64,000 nt of DNA, taken from assembly GCA_023428245.1 (NCBI GenBank), contig JAEYYX010000038.1, positions 48,011 through 112,010 of the forward strand, read 5' to 3'. This document shows, in pieces, positions 63,103-64,000 of the stretch. The notes below the pieces were generated by a model. It made no database searches. It was not told the origin of the DNA and was given only the letters and a program-made list of their open reading frames with translations. Origin of the DNA: Pseudomonadota bacterium. Lineage in GTDB: Bacteria > Myxococcota_A > Polyangia > Polyangiales > Polyangiaceae. Positions within the stretch are counted from its first letter, which is position 1. Each line of letters starts with the position of its first letter. The translations under genes were made by a program, and so were the position numbers.

Positions 63103-63666
63103 TCAACGGTACCTGCAAGGACGAGCGATTCCACTACTCGTGCAGCTAAACCCACAACTACAATATCGCTGGTATTCGCTCACGGGCTCGTCACAAACGA
63201 CCCCGGTCTCTTCGATGTCCTGGTCCGTGCCAAAGGCGCACACGAGACACTCGGGGGAGAGGCATGACGTGCATTGCTGAATGCGACCGCCATAACAACT
63301 CTTCACCCAGCCCGGATACCCGTCAAAGGGATCGGCCGTTCCTCCGGTTCCGTTCGGAGGCGCTCCGCCCCCGCCCAGTCCGCCTCCGCTCGCCGCTCCA
63401 CCCGAAGCCCCTCCGCCAACGGCTGAGCCTCCGGCTCCCCCGCTGCTCACGCCTCCGCTCGCCGACCCGCCAGTCAGACCGCCAGCGTCTCCCCCGCCCG
63501 GACCTCCTCCGCCGCCGGACGCGCCTCCTGAGGCGCTTGCACCACTGCCTGGTTGGCCGCCCACGGCCGCGCCGCCCGTGTTCCCTCCCGAGTCCCCCGG
63601 TCCTGAATCACATCCGGAGCCGAGGACCAAGCCGCAAGCCAATAGAACAGGGAAAACAAAGCGCAT
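63103..63666 (-). CDS. Cys-rich lipoprotein, tandem copy D
   Basis: The 187-residue copy begins MRFVFPVLLACGLVLGSGC and is the first gene transcribed in the array. Its ten-cysteine domain has DPFDGYPGWVKSC, CTSCLSPEC and YCSCGFSC with tail TSSGIARPCRYR, nearly that of copy A. All four copies share the C-terminal pattern of ten cysteines. No promoter could be identified with confidence upstream. The array could be a single transcript. Confidence 0.8.
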   Translation of the reverse strand: MRFVFPVLLACGLVLGSGCDSGPGDSGGNTGGAAVGGQPGSGASASGGASGGGGGPGGGDAGGLTGGSASGGVSSGGAGGSAVGGGASGGAASGGGLGGGGAPPNGTGGTADPFDGYPGWVKSCYGGRIQQCTSCLSPECLVCAFGTDQDIEETGVVCDEPVSEYQRYCSCGFSCTSSGIARPCRYR

Positions 63667-64000
63667 AAGAATCAGCCTTTCGATCGGACAGTCTGCGTCA
63701 TTTCTGGGTCGGGCGCTAACAGCGCGTCAATCAAAGTTCCGCTCGCGCTGACCCACGGGCCAAACCGCTCACTTCCTCCAACGGGAGTGTCGAACACCAG
63801 CCCGCCTTGTCATGTCCTCATTGTGTCTACACGCACGATCATCGGCCCGGTCATCCATGGGCATCCATACAGCGCGCATCATCCCCGGCACACTCGTGAT
63901 CCATCTGTGAGACACCCAGAACCCACAAAACCTCAGCAAATCGAGGCTTCGTAGAACCTCAGAAAGAAAAACCTTGGGGGCGCCCCCCCCCCCCGGCACA
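63667..64000. other. Gene-free window end upstream of the lipoprotein array
   Basis: No supportable gene is seen in these 334 bases. The stretch should contain the promoter of copy D, and it holds copy 2 of the 27-bp repeat. A run of twelve C lies at 63983-63994, just before the window edge; such a run is prone to sequencing or assembly error. The minus-strand frame at 63769-63999 looks like a chance frame. Confidence 0.5.
63808..63834. repeat. 27-bp direct repeat flanking the surface-protein region, copy 2
   Basis: It matches 58584-58610 at 24 of 27 positions in the same orientation, beyond the upstream end of the lipoprotein array. Confidence 0.45.

Noticed and set aside
61500..63267. Pro-rich plus-strand frames opposite the lipoprotein array
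   Set aside because: They are complements of the Gly/Ser-rich linkers (GGN codons read as NCC), so their Pro/Ala content is a shadow.
61265..63666. CRISPR-like or satellite repeat
   Set aside because: The repetition follows protein-coding units of about 600 bases with conserved reading frame, not short spaced repeats.
63769..63999. Small minus-strand frame at the window end
   Set aside because: It starts inside a homopolymer, has no motif and no ribosome binding site, and looks like a chance frame.

Overview
The window looks like chromosomal DNA of a GC-rich myxobacterium (Myxococcota, probably Polyangiales). This is inferred from lipoproteins with long Gly/Ser/Ala linkers after the lipobox, two transmembrane Ser/Thr protein kinases, DUF4388 and Roadblock/LC7 proteins, PilZ proteins, many hybrid histidine kinases and an ECF sigma/anti-sigma pair. 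It holds one tRNA (Arg, anticodon CCG). I see no rRNA, phage, CRISPR array or complete insertion sequence.

Layout. 1-3.3 kb: a partial gene, a metallophosphoesterase lipoprotein, a CysQ-like phosphatase and a DUF2325-like protein. 3.3-7 kb: an AMP-ligase fused to a hotdog dehydratase domain, overlapping by ATGA an MIO-type aromatic ammonia-lyase, with a facing FabZ/ApeP-like dehydratase; this resembles the starter-unit part of an aryl polyene or flexirubin pathway without ketosynthases or carrier protein. 7-11 kb: DedA, Roadblock/LC7, DUF4388 and an ammonium transporter. 10.8-16.6 kb: a first RND efflux operon (adaptor, pump, NodT-type outer-membrane factor). 17-25.5 kb: signalling genes (hybrid kinase, sensor Ser/Thr kinase, a small Cys-containing exported protein with a good terminator, a LuxR-type regulator overlapping a hybrid kinase). 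25.7-34 kb: a GT-B glycosyltransferase, a triple DsbA-fold lipoprotein, a Ser/Thr kinase, two PilZ proteins, glyoxalase II and Hsp20. 34.5-37.6 kb: tRNA-Arg and a small glycan locus (NeuD/PglD-like acetyltransferase, initiating sugar transferase, family 4 glycosyltransferase). 37.6-49.6 kb: GH3 glycosidase, ECF sigma/anti-sigma with a divergent outer-membrane-like protein, a lipoprotein, a long signal peptidase I, PfkB kinase, M20 peptidase and heme A synthase. 50-58 kb: a kinase-like protein lacking an ATPase domain and a second RND operon (tetR, pump, adaptor, TolC) whose genes overlap or nearly touch. 58-63.7 kb: a surface-protein region with a truncated TonB-receptor remnant, a propeller-like lipoprotein, a carbohydrate-binding protein apparently missing its 5' end, and four tandem paralogous Cys-rich lipoproteins.

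The two most unusual signals are (i) a dispersed, TA-bounded, roughly 147-bp MITE-like element whose internal hairpin shows compensatory base changes between copies and which supplies a stop codon to at least one gene, and (ii) the array of four lipoproteins, each with ten conserved cysteines, whose shared leader recurs at the broken start of the neighbouring gene. Coordinates and motifs were read by eye; family names rest on motifs and gene order, not on a database search.
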